7,300 nt of DNA from Brevundimonas sp. (GCA_022712235.1 JALAGW010000328.1:1-7300), one strand, 5' to 3'; numbered from the stretch's first letter, positions 1 through 4,638 are shown. Notes: generated by a model from the letters alone, not told the origin. A program made the numbers and translations.

Positions 1-28
1 CGGCGGTGTCGATCGTCTCGTCGGTCAT
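1..28 (-). CDS. Possible 5' end of a further minus-strand gene, cut by the left edge
   Basis: An ATG on the minus strand at 28-26 opens a frame reading M-T-D-E-T-I-D-T-A to the edge with no stop. It lies 16 nt beyond the stop of the DMT transporter, in the same direction. There is no Shine-Dalgarno sequence, but a TATATT box lies 7 nt upstream of the ATG, which would suit a leaderless transcript. Nine residues are too few to name a product, so the call rests on position and the promoter-like box only. Confidence 0.35.
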
Positions 29-35
29 CGGGCGG

Positions 36-64
36 AATATAGGCTCAGGAGCGGCGAACCAGAA
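36..64 (-). promoter_or_regulatory. Candidate leaderless promoter for the left-edge gene
   Basis: Read on the minus strand, TTCTGG (64-59), a 17-nt spacer and TATATT (41-36) precede the ATG at 28 by 7 nt. The -10 box is good and the -35 box is poor. The placement predicts transcription starting at or next to the ATG. It lies inside the 3' end of the DMT transporter gene. Confidence 0.3.
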
Positions 65-491
65 CCACGCCGCCGATCACCAGGGCGACCCCGGCGATCC
101 GGCCCAGGCTCAGCGGCTGCTTCTCGACCCCCAGGGCGCCGAAATGGTCCAACGCCAGGCTGAGCAGAAGCTGGCCCGCGATCATGACGGTGATGGTGGT
201 GGCCACGCCCAGGCGCGGGACGCCCCAGGCGGCGGAGACCACGAAGGCGCAGCCGTAGAGTCCGCCCATCCACGCCCACCAGGGCAGGGCCTTCATGGCG
301 CCGATGTCCGGCCGCGCCTGCAGGATCATGGCCAGCACGCCCAGGGCCACCGTGCCGACGGCGAAGGAGACGAAGGCGGCGTTCAGCGGCGAGCCGACCG
401 CCGTGACCAGCCGGGCGTTGGTCGGCCCCTGCAAGGCCGTGGCGGCGCCCGCCAGCAGCAAGGTCAGAAAGACAAGGATCGGTGTCTGCAT
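45..491 (-). CDS. DMT-family small membrane transporter (YdcZ/DUF606 type)
   Basis: This is a 148-residue, very hydrophobic protein of the half-size DMT family known as DUF606/YdcZ, inner-membrane proteins of mostly unknown substrate. About five membrane helices can be drawn, at residues 3-20, 34-57, 70-90, 93-112 and 128-145. Family features seen are a Q-x-x-x-N pattern at the end of helix 1 (LQGPTNARL), the WWAWMGGLYG stretch at the start of helix 3, and the GQLLLSLALDHFGALG block followed by a closing glycine-rich helix. Its length is normal for the family, whose members may pair as homodimers or with a second small partner. It starts at ATG 491, only 9 nt after the stop of the Nudix gene, with no clear ribosome-binding site of its own, so it is probably co-transcribed with that gene. 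The substrate cannot be told from sequence. Confidence 0.87.
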   Translation of the reverse strand: MQTPILVFLTLLLAGAATALQGPTNARLVTAVGSPLNAAFVSFAVGTVALGVLAMILQARPDIGAMKALPWWAWMGGLYGCAFVVSAAWGVPRLGVATTITVMIAGQLLLSLALDHFGALGVEKQPLSLGRIAGVALVIGGVVLVRRS

Positions 492-500
492 GGGCGGAGC

Positions 501-974
501 CTACCAGTTCGGATCGGCGGGCGCGTCGCCGAAGATCTCGGCCAGGCGGTCGCGAGTGGCGCGGGTCGTATCCTCGGGCAGGGCGTCGGGGGCGAACCAG
601 CCGATCTCGGCGATCTCGCCGTGACTGGTGCGTTCGGTCAGGTCGAAGGCGTCGATGGCGAAGACCAGGACGTGGTCGCCGGGAAAGAAGCGTTCGTTGG
701 AATGGACCGAGATCAGGCGCGGCTCGCCCCTAGTGATCAGCCCCGCCTCCTCGCGCAGTTCGCGGACCACGGCGGCATGGGTGGTCTCGCCTCGGTCCAC
801 CCCGCCGCCGGGCAGCCACCAGCCGTGCAGATAGGTGTGTTTGACCAGCAGAACGCGGCCCTCGCCGTCCGTCGCCACGCCGCGCACGCCCAGCGTCATG
901 CCCCGGCTCATCCGTGAGACGGCGAAGAAGATGTGCCGGGTGAAGGGCTCGATTCGGGTGCGCCAGGTGGTCAT
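501..974 (-). CDS. Nudix hydrolase
   Basis: This 157-residue protein carries a complete Nudix box at residues 57-79: G57, E63, then R71-E72-L73, E75-E76 and G78-L79, matching GX5EX7REUXEEXGU. Nudix enzymes use this loop-helix to bind Mg2+ and cleave a nucleoside diphosphate linked to another group. The preceding strand (VLLVKHTYLHGWWLPGGG) is typical of the fold. The substrate is not decided by the motif. The N-terminal 25 residues (Arg/Phe-rich) lie ahead of the fold. The ATG at 974 has no Shine-Dalgarno sequence, but a TATCGT box 6 nt upstream suggests a leaderless transcript. The gene is divergent from the pterin cluster and lies directly upstream of the DMT transporter with a 9-nt gap, so the two probably form a transcription unit. 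Confidence 0.93.
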   Translation of the reverse strand: MTTWRTRIEPFTRHIFFAVSRMSRGMTLGVRGVATDGEGRVLLVKHTYLHGWWLPGGGVDRGETTHAAVVRELREEAGLITRGEPRLISVHSNERFFPGDHVLVFAIDAFDLTERTSHGEIAEIGWFAPDALPEDTTRATRDRLAEIFGDAPADPNW

Positions 975-980
975 GGGGCG

Positions 981-1008
981 ACGATAGGCCGGGTGGCGGC
1001 GGCTTGAA
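981..1008 (-). promoter_or_regulatory. Candidate leaderless promoter for the Nudix gene
   Basis: On the minus strand TTCAAG (1008-1003), a 16-nt spacer and TATCGT (986-981) stand 6 nt ahead of the Nudix ATG at 974. No ribosome-binding site lies between. It overlaps the -35 box of the divergent promoter for the pterin cluster, since TTGAAC on one strand is TTCAA on the other. The two directions could therefore compete for polymerase. Confidence 0.35.
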
Positions 1009-1032
1009 CAGTCGCGCCTGTGCCTCTATGCG
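1004..1032 (+). promoter_or_regulatory. Candidate promoter for the small ORF and pterin cluster
   Basis: TTGAAC (1004-1009), a 17-nt spacer and TATGCG (1027-1032) give a fair sigma-70-like promoter. It would start RNA near 1038-1040, leaving a short leader with a strong AGGAGA ribosome-binding site (1044-1049) ahead of the ATG at 1056. The -10 box is weak by consensus, but the position is exactly right for the first gene of the cluster. Confidence 0.4.
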
Positions 1033-1055
1033 AAGCTCTGAACAGGAGACTTCCC

Positions 1056-1136
1056 ATGCTGGCCATCGGCATCATCTTCACCTTCATCGCCGTCATCGCC
1101 GCCGTGAACTTCTACGAGTTCGGCCGGGTTGACTGA
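1056..1136 (+). CDS. 26-residue single-pass membrane small protein
   Basis: ATG 1056 opens a 26-codon frame closed by TGA 1134-1136. Residues 1-18 are a continuous hydrophobic helix (MLAIGIIFTFIAVIAAVN), followed by a short polar tail ending FYEFGRVD. A strong ribosome-binding site, AGGAGA, sits 6 nt before the ATG, the best in the window. The stop overlaps the only possible start of the next gene (TTG 1129-1131), which suggests translational coupling. It is the first gene after a promoter-like sequence and heads the pterin cluster. I do not recognise a named family. It may be a small inner-membrane peptide, or partly a leader ORF that sets translation of the aldolase-like gene. It is too short for most gene finders. 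Confidence 0.6.
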   Translation: MLAIGIIFTFIAVIAAVNFYEFGRVD

Positions 1137-1530
1137 ATCCGTTGCCGGCGCGGGCGGGTTTGACTGGCGGAACGCCGGGGATCATGTCCGCGTCCTGTTG
1201 TCGGATGTGGCGGTCGATGTGCGCATCGGCCTGCACCCGTGGGAGCGGCACCCCGAGCGCCCCACGCGGCTGATCGTCAATGTCGAGATGTTCGCCGCCT
1301 GGCCTCTGTCGGACGGGGGCTTCATCGATTACGACCGGATTCGCAGTCACATCGCCGGCTGGCGCGGACGTAACCATGTCGAGCTGCTGGAGACCCTGGT
1401 CGAGGAACTGATCGGCGTCTGTTTCGCCCTGCCGCCGGTCGAGGCCTGCCGGGTGCGGATCACCAAGCCGCACATCTTCCCCGAGGCCGCCGGCGCGGGC
1501 GTGGAAATCTTCCGCCGCAGGCCGGGCTGA
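1129..1530 (+). CDS. Dihydroneopterin aldolase-like protein (FolB/FolX fold), copy 1
   Basis: A 133-residue protein of the FolB/FolX tunnelling fold. FolB splits 7,8-dihydroneopterin into 6-hydroxymethyl-dihydropterin and glycolaldehyde for folate; the related FolX epimerises dihydroneopterin triphosphate. By alignment from memory with S. aureus and E. coli FolB, the key residues are present: E39 in IGLHPWER, Y68 in FIDYDRI, E88 in LLETLVEEL and K113 in RVRITKPHIFPEA. The segment after the lysine (PHIFPEA) differs from the usual PGAxxxA of FolB, so substrate or reaction may differ; FolX-like or moonlighting roles are possible. The N-terminal 17 residues are extra. Start: TTG 1129 is the only usable start after the in-frame stop at 1105-1107, and it overlaps the stop of the 26-residue ORF, which implies translational coupling. 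The next gene's ATG directly abuts its stop. Confidence 0.88.
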   Translation: MTESVAGAGGFDWRNAGDHVRVLLSDVAVDVRIGLHPWERHPERPTRLIVNVEMFAAWPLSDGGFIDYDRIRSHIAGWRGRNHVELLETLVEELIGVCFALPPVEACRVRITKPHIFPEAAGAGVEIFRRRPG

Positions 1531-2310
1531 ATGGGCGAACCCCTGAACAAGACGGTGCTGATCACCGGGGCCGCGCGGCGCGTCGGCGCCGGGATGGCGC
1601 GGGCCCTGGCCGAGGCGGGCTGGGACGTGGCCGTCCATCATCGCGGCGGGGCGGACGAGGCGGCGGCCCTGGTCGCCGAGCTGAACGGCCTGGGCGCGCG
1701 GGCGGCGGCGTTTCAGGCGGACTTGAACGAAGCGGGCGAGCGCGACGGCCTGATCGACCGCGTGGTCGGCCATTTCGGGCGGATCGACGCCCTGATCAAC
1801 AACGCCTCCCTGTTCCGCTACGATACCCTGTCGACCCTGACCGAGGCGTCGTGGGCTGAGCATCTGGCGTCGAACCTGACCGCGCCGGTCTTCCTGATCC
1901 GCGACTTCGCTCGCGTGATTGAGGCGGCGGACGGGCAGGGGGTGGTGGTCAATATCCTGGATCACAAGGTCGACAGTCCGAACCCGGACTTCTTCGCTTA
2001 TACGGCCGGCAAGATCGGTCTGGCGGGGCTGACGCGGACCCTGGCCATGGAGCTGGCGCCCCGCATCCGGCTGTGCGGCGTCTCGCCGGGCCTGATCCTG
2101 CGCAGCGGCGAGCAGACCGAGGCCGAATACGAAGCGGCGTGGCGCGATACGCCGCTTGGGCGCGGCGCCTCGCTGGAGGACGTGGCGTGCATGGTTCGCT
2201 TCATCCTTGAGACGCCCAGCCTGACCGGGCAGAACCTGACTATCGACGGAGGCGAGACCCTGATCGGTCGGGGGCGGGACGTGGCCTTTGACGGGATTCC
2301 GGTTCCCTGA
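1531..2310 (+). CDS. Pteridine reductase-like SDR (FolM/PruA/PTR1 type)
   Basis: A 259-residue short-chain dehydrogenase. The N terminus has TGAARRVG (residues 12-19), the TGx3RxG form that marks pteridine reductases rather than the usual TGxxxGxG, and HHRGG after strand 2 fits NADPH binding. NNAS follows at 90-93. The catalytic set reads D144, Y157 and K161: Asp takes the place of the usual SDR serine, 13 residues before Tyr, as in Leishmania PTR1 (D181-Y194-K198). The C terminus LTIDGGETLIGRGRDVAFDG is ordinary for this subgroup. Family members reduce dihydro- to tetrahydropterins; E. coli FolM makes tetrahydromonapterin, and PruA of Agrobacterium supplies a pterin that controls c-di-GMP turnover. 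Its ATG touches the stop of the upstream FolB-like gene (TGAATG), so the two are co-translated. The exact pterin substrate is inferred from context. Confidence 0.9.
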   Translation: MGEPLNKTVLITGAARRVGAGMARALAEAGWDVAVHHRGGADEAAALVAELNGLGARAAAFQADLNEAGERDGLIDRVVGHFGRIDALINNASLFRYDTLSTLTEASWAEHLASNLTAPVFLIRDFARVIEAADGQGVVVNILDHKVDSPNPDFFAYTAGKIGLAGLTRTLAMELAPRIRLCGVSPGLILRSGEQTEAEYEAAWRDTPLGRGASLEDVACMVRFILETPSLTGQNLTIDGGETLIGRGRDVAFDGIPVP

Positions 2311-2352
2311 CGCCGTTCTCGGACCTGCCTTTACTTCGCCGTCGTCCGGGTG

Positions 2353-2384
2353 TTGATGCGCGAACCCTTCGCGGCGCCTATATG
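2353..2384 (+). promoter_or_regulatory. Weak candidate promoter in the spacer before the PTPS-like gene
   Basis: TTGATG (2353-2358) and TATATG (2379-2384) are separated by 20 nt, longer than ideal. A start near 2391 would give a leader of about 26 nt. The 6-bp hairpin CGCGAA-CCC-TTCGCG (2359-2373) sits between the two boxes and could be an operator. The 106-nt spacer 2311-2416 holds no other clear feature and no U-tract terminator. Confidence 0.28.
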
Positions 2385-2416
2385 GGGCGACTGCGTTTTC
2401 GGAACCCTTGCCCCTG

Positions 2417-2953
2417 ATGCCTGCCGTCCAGTTCACCCGCCGCTTCTCGATGGCGCACCGGCTGATCGCCGATGCGGGGTCGAAGTGCGCCGTGCCGCAC
2501 GGGCACAATGAGTTCGTCAAGGTGACGCTGGAGCCGACGGCCGAGATCGCCTTCGGCCAGTCGAACCACGCCGCCTCGTTCGAAAACCTGAAGCGACGCT
2601 GGCACGGCTTCGTCGACCGCAGCCTGGACCACGCCTTCCAGCTGAACCGCGCCGACCCGCTTCTGGACTGGTTCCAGAGCCATGAGCCGCAGCGGCTGAA
2701 CCAGGTCCTGACCGTCGACGGCGATCCCACGACCGAGGCCCTGGTCATCGCCCTGTGGCGTAAGCTGGAGGCCATCCTCGCAGCCGAGGGCCTGCCCTTC
2801 CGACTGGCCGAACTGGCCATCGAGGAGACGCCGACCAATACGGTGCTGACGCGCGGTCTGACCGAGGCTGAACGGGCGTGGAAGCTGGGCGACTGGTGCG
2901 ACCGGGCCGATTTCAGCATCAATGACCTCCTGCCGCCGGAGACCTGGTCGTGA
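2417..2953 (+). CDS. 6-pyruvoyl/6-carboxytetrahydropterin synthase-like protein, long form
   Basis: A 178-residue protein of the PTPS/QueD fold (T-fold), normally about 120-150 residues. Zinc ligands are H14 (SMAHRL), H28 and H30 (PHGHNE). The catalytic cysteine is C24, four residues before H28 as in E. coli QueD. The D71-H72 pair in LDHAFQLN, the PTTE turn (104-107) and E136/E137 complete the active site. Residues 148-178 (TEAERAWKLGDWCDRADFSIND...) form a C-terminal extension that QueD lacks. Known relatives act on dihydroneopterin triphosphate, giving tetrahydropterin precursors (PTPS) or the queuosine precursor (QueD). No other queuosine genes are present, while pterin genes lie on both sides, so a pterin role is favoured. 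I chose ATG 2417; TTG 2408 in frame is an alternative and neither has a good ribosome-binding site. Its TGA overlaps the next gene's GTG. Confidence 0.85.
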   Translation: MPAVQFTRRFSMAHRLIADAGSKCAVPHGHNEFVKVTLEPTAEIAFGQSNHAASFENLKRRWHGFVDRSLDHAFQLNRADPLLDWFQSHEPQRLNQVLTVDGDPTTEALVIALWRKLEAILAAEGLPFRLAELAIEETPTNTVLTRGLTEAERAWKLGDWCDRADFSINDLLPPETWS

Positions 2954-3339
2954 GCGCCGTTGTTACGCCCTTCACCGCGTCCGAGCCGCGCCGTCTGGGC
3001 CTGACCGTGCTGGTGCGCGGTCTGGAGGTTCAGGCCGCCATCGGGGTTTACGCCCACGAGCATGGTCGCTTGCAGCCCCTGTTTGTGGACGTCGAGCTGG
3101 ACCTCGGCGCCGCCCCGATCCGCGCCCTGTCCGACACCCTGGACTATGAGGGCGTGGCCCGCATCGCCCGCGATCTGGCGGCCGGCGAGCACATCGCCCT
3201 GGTCGAGACCTTCGCCGAGCGCGTCGCCCTGGCCTGCCTGGAGGATCATCGCGTTCTGGCGGTCAAGGTCCGGGTGGAAAAGCCCGGCGCCATCCCCGGC
3301 GCGGCGGCGGCGGGCTGCGAAGTCGCCTATTCGCGCTGA
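2950..3339 (+). CDS. folB: Dihydroneopterin aldolase, copy 2
   Basis: A 129-residue FolB-type enzyme that would convert 7,8-dihydroneopterin to 6-hydroxymethyl-7,8-dihydropterin plus glycolaldehyde, the step before FolK in folate synthesis. Seen: IGVYAHEHGRLQPLFVDVEL with E37, Y66 in LDYEGVARI, E86 in ALVETFAERVA, and K111 in RVEKPGAIPGA. The last motif is the classical FolB form, unlike copy 1, so this is the better candidate for the folate enzyme. The spacing E-29-Y-20-E-25-K is identical in the two copies, which supports an old duplication. The GTG start at 2950 overlaps the preceding TGA by 4 nt (GTGA), a strong sign of translational coupling with the PTPS-like gene. About 19 residues precede the fold. 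No folK or folP lies in the window. Confidence 0.9.
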   Translation: MSAVVTPFTASEPRRLGLTVLVRGLEVQAAIGVYAHEHGRLQPLFVDVELDLGAAPIRALSDTLDYEGVARIARDLAAGEHIALVETFAERVALACLEDHRVLAVKVRVEKPGAIPGAAAAGCEVAYSR

Positions 3340-3396
3340 GGCCGGTTGCGCGGGGCGATGCGTCCCGCCATTGTCGCGCCCCAGCAAGAGGTTCCG

Positions 3397-3777
3397 ATGG
3401 TCCAGTCCGGCGATTACAGCAGCAACAGCGCGGCCTCGTCCGGTCAGGCCGGCGATCTGACCAGCCTCTATGTCGGCTACGCCCTGATCCTGTTCGCCGT
3501 GCCGACCTTCGGCGTGGCGGCGGCGATCGGCCTGCTGAGGATGTGGCGCAAGGCGCCGCCGTCTGATCCCCTGGCGCGCAGCCATTTCATCTTCCAGCAG
3601 CGGACCCTGTTCGCCGCCGTGGCCGCCATCATCGGCGGAGTGGTGCTGATCCTGATCAACGTCGGGGTCTTTGTCCTCTTCGTCATGGCGGTGTGGACCA
3701 TCGTGCGCGGGGCCCTGGGTCTGAAGGACCTGCTGGAGGGCCGCGCCATCCGTCATCCCCTTCGTCTGTTCTACTAG
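3397..3777 (+). CDS. Small membrane protein, DUF4870-like, tandem copy 1
   Basis: A 126-residue protein with a polar Ser/Asn-rich N terminus (1-20) and about three membrane segments, at 23-48, 70-89 and 88-107. The SHFIFQQRTLF stretch (62-72) before the second helix is the signature seen in DUF4870-like proteins, whose function is unknown. It resembles the next gene in the same order: helix, polar loop with His-x-x-x-Gln, two helices, then a basic or amphipathic Leu-rich tail. Start: ATG 3397 has AAGAGG at 3386-3391, 5 nt upstream, and is preferred over the longer frame that begins at 3346. It lies 57 nt beyond folB copy 2 in the same direction. The spacer has a weak GGGGCG/CGCCCC pairing and no clear terminator, so read-through from the pterin genes is possible. 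Confidence 0.77.
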   Translation: MVQSGDYSSNSAASSGQAGDLTSLYVGYALILFAVPTFGVAAAIGLLRMWRKAPPSDPLARSHFIFQQRTLFAAVAAIIGGVVLILINVGVFVLFVMAVWTIVRGALGLKDLLEGRAIRHPLRLFY

Positions 3778-3786
3778 AGGCCGATC

Positions 3787-4161
3787 ATGACCGATCAGAT
3801 TTCCGAGGCGCGCGGCAACGGGCGCGACGGGGCCGTTCTGGCCTGGATCCTCTATATTCTGTCGATCCCCAGCGCCAACATCCTGGTCCTGGTCGGACTG
3901 ATCGTGGCCTATGCCTGCCGGGGCTCGGCGACGGGGCTGGCGGCCCAGCACATCGAGGCCCAGATCAAGCTGTTCTGGTCGGTCTTCTGGATCAGCATCG
4001 TGCTGTGGGGCCTGATCGCGGTCAGCGCCGTGGCCTCCATGCTGCTGATCGGCATTCCCTTCCTGATGCTGTTCGGCCTTCTTTTGCTGCTGGTGTCGAT
4101 CTGGTTCACGGTGAAGAGCGTTCTGGGTCTGCTGGCCTTGCTGAACGACAGGCCGGCCTGA
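3787..4161 (+). CDS. Small membrane protein, DUF4870-like, tandem copy 2
   Basis: A 124-residue integral membrane protein with helices at roughly 17-42, 62-83 and 86-107. The cytoplasmic-type loop AAQHIEAQIKLFW (52-64) aligns with SHFIFQQRTLF of the preceding protein and has the conserved His and Gln, so the two look like diverged paralogues. The family (DUF4870-like) has no settled function. The ATG 3787 follows the previous stop by 9 nt and carries TAGAGG (3775-3780) 6 nt upstream, overlapping that stop codon. The next gene begins 14 nt after this one ends. The three genes from 3397 to 4463 thus form one operon-like block. The two proteins may form a hetero-oligomer, which is inference from tandem paralogy only. 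Confidence 0.8.
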   Translation: MTDQISEARGNGRDGAVLAWILYILSIPSANILVLVGLIVAYACRGSATGLAAQHIEAQIKLFWSVFWISIVLWGLIAVSAVASMLLIGIPFLMLFGLLLLLVSIWFTVKSVLGLLALLNDRPA

Positions 4162-4175
4162 TTTCAGGAGCCGTC

Positions 4176-4463
4176 ATGACCGCCTTCCGCGACCAGCCCG
4201 CCGACCGCCGTTTCCAGCAGGAGTTCGCCGACGCCGACGGGAACCCGCATCCCGTCTGGGCCGAGTATGCGGTGCGCGGCCACGCTCGGGTCATCTTGCA
4301 CGTCGAGGCCCACCCGGCCCTGCGCGGCTCAGGCGCGGCGGGGAGGTTCATGCAGGCCATGGCCGAGCACGCTCGGGCCGAGAAACTGACCCTGATCCCG
4401 CACTGCAGCTATGCGGTGGCGTGGCTGAAACGGCATCCCGAGTTTTCCGACGTCGTCGGGTGA
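4176..4463 (+). CDS. GNAT-family N-acetyltransferase, YjdJ/NATD1 type
   Basis: A 95-residue minimal GNAT domain. The acetyl-CoA pyrophosphate loop is R50-G-S-G53-A-A (pattern R/Q-x-x-G-x-G/A) in HPALRGSGAAGRFM. The typical C-terminal block IPHCSYAVAWLKRHPEF (74-90), with Cys77-Ser-Tyr and a closing RHPEF, marks the short YjdJ/NATD1 subgroup. Members of this subgroup lack the longer N-terminal strands of most GNATs, so the length is normal. The acceptor substrate is unknown. ATG 4176 has AGGAG at 4166-4170, 5 nt upstream, a strong ribosome-binding site. It is the last gene of the plus-strand block and converges on the 109-residue gene, with a palindromic repeat between the two 3' ends. Confidence 0.9.
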   Translation: MTAFRDQPADRRFQQEFADADGNPHPVWAEYAVRGHARVILHVEAHPALRGSGAAGRFMQAMAEHARAEKLTLIPHCSYAVAWLKRHPEFSDVVG

Positions 4464-4472
4464 ACCTTTTAG

Positions 4473-4579
4473 CCGTCATCCCGGAAACGGCGCAGCCGCT
4501 ATCCGGGACCGCGAGAAAGGCTGACGGCGGCGTCCTGGGCGGTCCCGGCTCTGCGCTGACGCTTCGGCCGGGATGACGG
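4473..4579. repeat. 107-nt imperfect palindromic intergenic repeat, possible bidirectional terminator
   Basis: Three nested pairs of arms are seen: CCGTCATCCCGG (4473-4484) with CCGGGATGACGG (4568-4579), a perfect 12-bp match; GCGCAG (4490-4495) with CTGCGC (4551-4556); and CCGGGACCGC (4503-4512) with GCGGTCCCGG (4539-4548), a perfect 10-bp match. The terminal loop is about 26 nt. The arrangement resembles REP-like dispersed intergenic palindromes common in alphaproteobacteria. It lies between convergent genes, so it may also end transcription from both sides, although neither side has a long U-tract. Confidence 0.7.
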
Positions 4580-4587
4580 TGAAGCAT

Positions 4588-4627
4588 GCGCTCAAGCAGC
4601 GAGGCTCCGCGAGCCGAGCGATAGCGC
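4588..4627. repeat. Second small palindrome next to the intergenic repeat
   Basis: GCGCT (4588-4592) pairs with AGCGC (4623-4627), and GGCTC (4603-4607) pairs with GAGCC (4611-4615) around a CGC loop. The region between the two stems pairs poorly. It lies 11 nt before the 3' end of the minus-strand 109-residue gene and could contribute to its termination or be part of the adjacent repeat. Confidence 0.4.
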
Positions 4628-4638
4628 CCTTCAAGCCA

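Noticed and set aside
6..917. A 303-codon plus-strand frame opposite the Nudix and DMT genes
   Set aside because: Its composition is Gly/Gln/Ala/His-rich and without motifs, while the opposite strand carries a complete Nudix box and clear membrane helices.
2408..2416. TTG 2408 as the start of the PTPS-like gene
   Set aside because: It adds only three residues. ATG 2417 is the more usual codon, though neither has a good ribosome-binding site, so this is a preference and not proof.
3340..3396. A hairpin GGGGCG/CGCCCC between folB copy 2 and the membrane proteins as a terminator
   Set aside because: It is only a 6-bp stem with a 19-nt loop and no U-tract, too weak to call in DNA this rich in G and C.
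1093..3951. A 952-codon open frame on the minus strand covering the whole pterin cluster
   Set aside because: It lies antisense to six well-supported genes. Its product is a low-complexity Arg/Gln/Asp/Gly-rich sequence with no fold or motif, and its length follows from GC-rich codon use on the other strand.
3693..4463. A 256-residue version of the acetyltransferase with a long N-terminal extension
   Set aside because: The added part overlaps the second membrane protein out of frame and looks like translated shadow sequence. ATG 4176 has an excellent ribosome-binding site and gives the normal length for this subgroup.
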